NCBI RefSeq assembly: GCF_024495425.1
Contig: NZ_JANHJR010000003.1
Location: 496,001 to 560,000, forward strand
DNA: 64,000 nt
Reading direction: 5' to 3'
From: Haloarchaeobius litoreus
GTDB taxonomy: Archaea > Halobacteriota > Halobacteria > Halobacteriales > Natrialbaceae
The notes below the pieces were generated by a model. It made no database searches. It was not told the DNA's origin and was given only the letters and a program-made list of their open reading frames with translations. Positions 63,882 to 64,000 of the stretch are shown piece after piece. Position 1 is the first letter of the stretch; each line of letters opens with the position of its first letter. The translations under genes and the position numbers were made by a program.

Positions 63882-64000
63882 GTGCCGAGGTTCGGGACGG
63901 GCGTCCCTAAACCTTGCGCACCACGCGTTCGCACGGTGAGGCCGGCGTTTCGCCCGGTCGCTGGCACCGCTCCCCGCGGACGGAGCGAACGCATATGTGA

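Overview
The window is chromosomal DNA from a halophilic archaeon of the class Halobacteria. The evidence is very high G+C, strongly acidic proteins, archaeal information-processing genes (Kae1-Bud32, TiaS, L39e, L31e, aIF6, L18a/LX, prefoldin alpha, SRP54, FtsY, XPD-type helicase), many Tat-type signal peptides, and genes whose TATA-like box lies 25-30 bp before the start codon, as for leaderless mRNAs. The genus cannot be fixed from the sequence alone. Most of the window is core chromosome. I see no insertion sequence, integrase, CRISPR array, rRNA or tRNA gene.

Layout. 1-3.8 kb: the 3' end of the Kae1-Bud32 fusion, an HTH regulator, and TiaS (tRNA-Ile2 agmatidine synthesis). 3.9-7.7 kb: two tandem, closely related ATPase/permease ABC pairs, followed by an APH-fold kinase. 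8.8-13.1 kb: bacterial-type NAD-dependent DNA ligase, a Tat lipoprotein, and a MgtE/SLC41-type transporter split into two half genes. 13.6-21 kb: SurE, a five-gene branched-chain amino-acid ABC transporter operon, an ornithine cyclodeaminase-family protein and a methyltransferase. 21.3-26.1 kb: the translation/secretion cluster L39e, L31e, aIF6, L18a, PfdA, FtsY, SRP54. 26.2-30.3 kb: a Tat protein with a possible PGF-CTERM tail, ThpR, a TPR protein with DUF424, and SerA.

30.5-35.8 kb holds one very large cell-surface protein with PQQ-propeller, Ig-like, PKD and PGF-pre-PGF domains. 36-39.2 kb: threonine synthase, a TrmB-like regulator and small haloarchaeal proteins. 39.3-48.5 kb: a complete arginine gene set on the minus strand in the order argG-argH, then lysW-argX-argC-argB-argD-argE-argF. 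This is the LysW carrier-protein route to ornithine followed by the steps to arginine. argG is preceded by a leader region packed with inverted repeats, and lysW by an AT-rich promoter. 48.8-54.4 kb: small membrane protein, 2H phosphoesterase, CspA, a relic of a second 2H gene, a lipoprotein, the XPD/Rad3-like helicase and a Tat-exported unknown. 54.4-64 kb: CDF transporter, phosphodiesterase, a membrane-anchored ArsR-like regulator, threonine aldolase, PanE, a flippase-like protein coupled to a sulfatase-fold enzyme, and a NifU-type Fe-S protein.

No wholly new multi-gene system stands out. The best leads are the hairpin-rich argG leader, the two-promoter arginine cluster, the 22-codon coupled mini-ORF and near-identical tracts in the duplicated ABC operons, the 2H phosphoesterase relic beside cspA, the sulfatase-fold protein with threonine at the nucleophile position next to a flippase-like gene, and the membrane-tethered wHTH regulator.
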